The notes beneath the pieces are model-generated. The model worked only from the letters and a program-made list of their open reading frames with translations. It was not told the DNA's origin and searched no databases. From Pelotomaculum sp. UBA5255 (GTDB lineage Bacteria; Bacillota; Desulfotomaculia; Desulfotomaculales; Pelotomaculaceae), in the NCBI GenBank assembly GCA_002408725.1, contig DHTR01000080.1:27890-32907 (forward strand): a stretch of 5,018 bases of DNA, in the 5' to 3' direction. Made by a program: the position numbers and the translations under genes. Shown piece by piece: positions 4,369-5,018 of the stretch; positions within the stretch are counted from its first letter, which is position 1, and each line of letters starts with the position of its first letter.

Positions 4369-5018
4369 TTACATTTTAACCTGCCTTACCTTCCCTTGTT
4401 TCTCCAGCCGGGCCACCAGGACGGTCATGTCATCCGGCGGCCGGTCGGCCCCTTTAGACCCGGTCAGGGCCAACTTTAAAAGGAGCTCCGCCATTTGCTG
4501 CGGGGGCATCTCGGCCACGTCCGGCAGGACTCTGGACAGCCATTCCTCTTGGTCTTCCGCTGCCGTTTGGGCGTCCAGCAAGCCGTCGGTAACCATGACC
4601 AGCACGTCCCCGAGCTCCAGCTCCCTGCTCAGCGAGGCCACCTCAATATCGTCCAGAATACCCACCGGCAGGGAGTTGACCCTGACCTGGCTGACCTGAC
4701 CGTCGCGCATGATAAACGTCGGCACGGCCCCAATTTTAACAAAGTTCGCCTGGGCGGTATAAAGGTTGACCACTGCCAGGTCCACCGTGGCAAAGCTCTC
4801 TCCCGGCGAGCGAAGGACCAGGATCGAGTTAACGGTCTTGATAGCCAGGTCCTGTCCAAACCCTGACTCCAGCAGGTGGCGCAAGAGGGAGATGGTGGTG
4901 CCGCTCTCCAGGGCAGCCCGCGGCCCGCTCCCCATCCCGTCACTCAACGCCAGGGCAAAGTGCCCCCCTTTTAAATGAAAGAAGGCGTAGCTGTCCCCGG
5001 TGACCAGGCTGCCGTTCT
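4369..5018 (-). CDS. spoIIE: Stage II sporulation protein E, C-terminal PP2C phosphatase domain (runs off right edge)
   Basis: SpoIIE is a membrane-anchored PPM-family serine phosphatase. It dephosphorylates the anti-anti-sigma factor SpoIIAA, which releases sigma-F in the forespore, and it also takes part in polar division. Only the last 215 codons are visible, from NGSLVTGDSYAFFHLK near the edge to VRQVKM and a TAA at 4371-4369. Motifs seen in order are GDSYAFF, the metal-binding ALSDGMGSGPRA, FATVDLAVVNLYTAQ, the KIGAVPTF turn, LPVGIL, VMVTDGLLDA and PPDDMTVLV. These are the aspartate-bearing signatures of the SpoIIE/PP2C domain. The TTG at 4947 is internal, not a start, because the frame stays open and homologous to the edge. 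The N-terminal membrane and regulatory regions lie outside the window. In many endospore formers spoIIE lies close upstream of tilS on the same strand; here the two secreted repeat-protein genes separate them. Confidence 0.95.
   Translation of the reverse strand, partial: NGSLVTGDSYAFFHLKGGHFALALSDGMGSGPRAALESGTTISLLRHLLESGFGQDLAIKTVNSILVLRSPGESFATVDLAVVNLYTAQANFVKIGAVPTFIMRDGQVSQVRVNSLPVGILDDIEVASLSRELELGDVLVMVTDGLLDAQTAAEDQEEWLSRVLPDVAEMPPQQMAELLLKLALTGSKGADRPPDDMTVLVARLEKQGKVRQVKM

Noticed and set aside
4427..4978. Plus-strand and alternative minus-strand open frames across the spoIIE end
   Set aside because: All overlap the well-supported SpoIIE phosphatase reading. High GC content makes spurious open frames common here, and the translations look random.

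Overview
The window looks like a piece of a spore-forming, Gram-positive Bacillota genome, probably a clostridial lineage of the Peptococcaceae/Desulfotomaculum type. Three things point that way: the C-terminal phosphatase domain of the sporulation protein SpoIIE, a neighbouring tilS gene (spoIIE and tilS lie close together in many endospore formers), and very strong AAAGGAGGTGA ribosome binding sites. The genus-level placement is only an impression.

Layout. The left end (1-595, minus strand) holds the first 198 codons of tilS, the tRNA(Ile)-lysidine synthetase. The right end (4369-5018, minus strand) holds the last 215 codons of spoIIE. Between them, on the opposite strand, lie two genes for paralogous secreted repeat proteins: 840-2597 (585 aa, six repeats) and 2771-4255 (494 aa, five repeats). 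Each has its own Sec signal peptide, a near-perfect Shine-Dalgarno sequence and a rho-independent-type hairpin after its stop codon. The stretch 596-839 is a divergent intergenic region, 2598-2770 separates the paralogues, and 4256-4368 is a short convergent region with a strong hairpin that could serve both strands.

The two secreted proteins are the unusual content. Each is a chain of about 88-92-residue beta-sandwich-like units that resemble carboxypeptidase-regulatory/Cna-B-type domains. Both share a CCPDG motif at residues 33-37, a first and a last repeat of one subtype (DYTG[RK]KG...GANL.GTY), a matching penultimate repeat, and a variable set of interior repeats (three in the first protein, two in the second). 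The interior repeats are homogenised within each gene but not between genes, and they carry regularly placed cysteines. No LPXTG, SLH, lipobox or C-terminal membrane anchor is present. I infer secreted, possibly disulfide-stabilised surface or fibre-forming proteins, inserted antisense between spoIIE and tilS; their function cannot be read from the sequence.

One caution: the first 17 bases are a perfect inverted copy of bases 89-104, exactly where the TilS reading departs from its family motif. The extreme left end may therefore be a fold-back assembly artefact.
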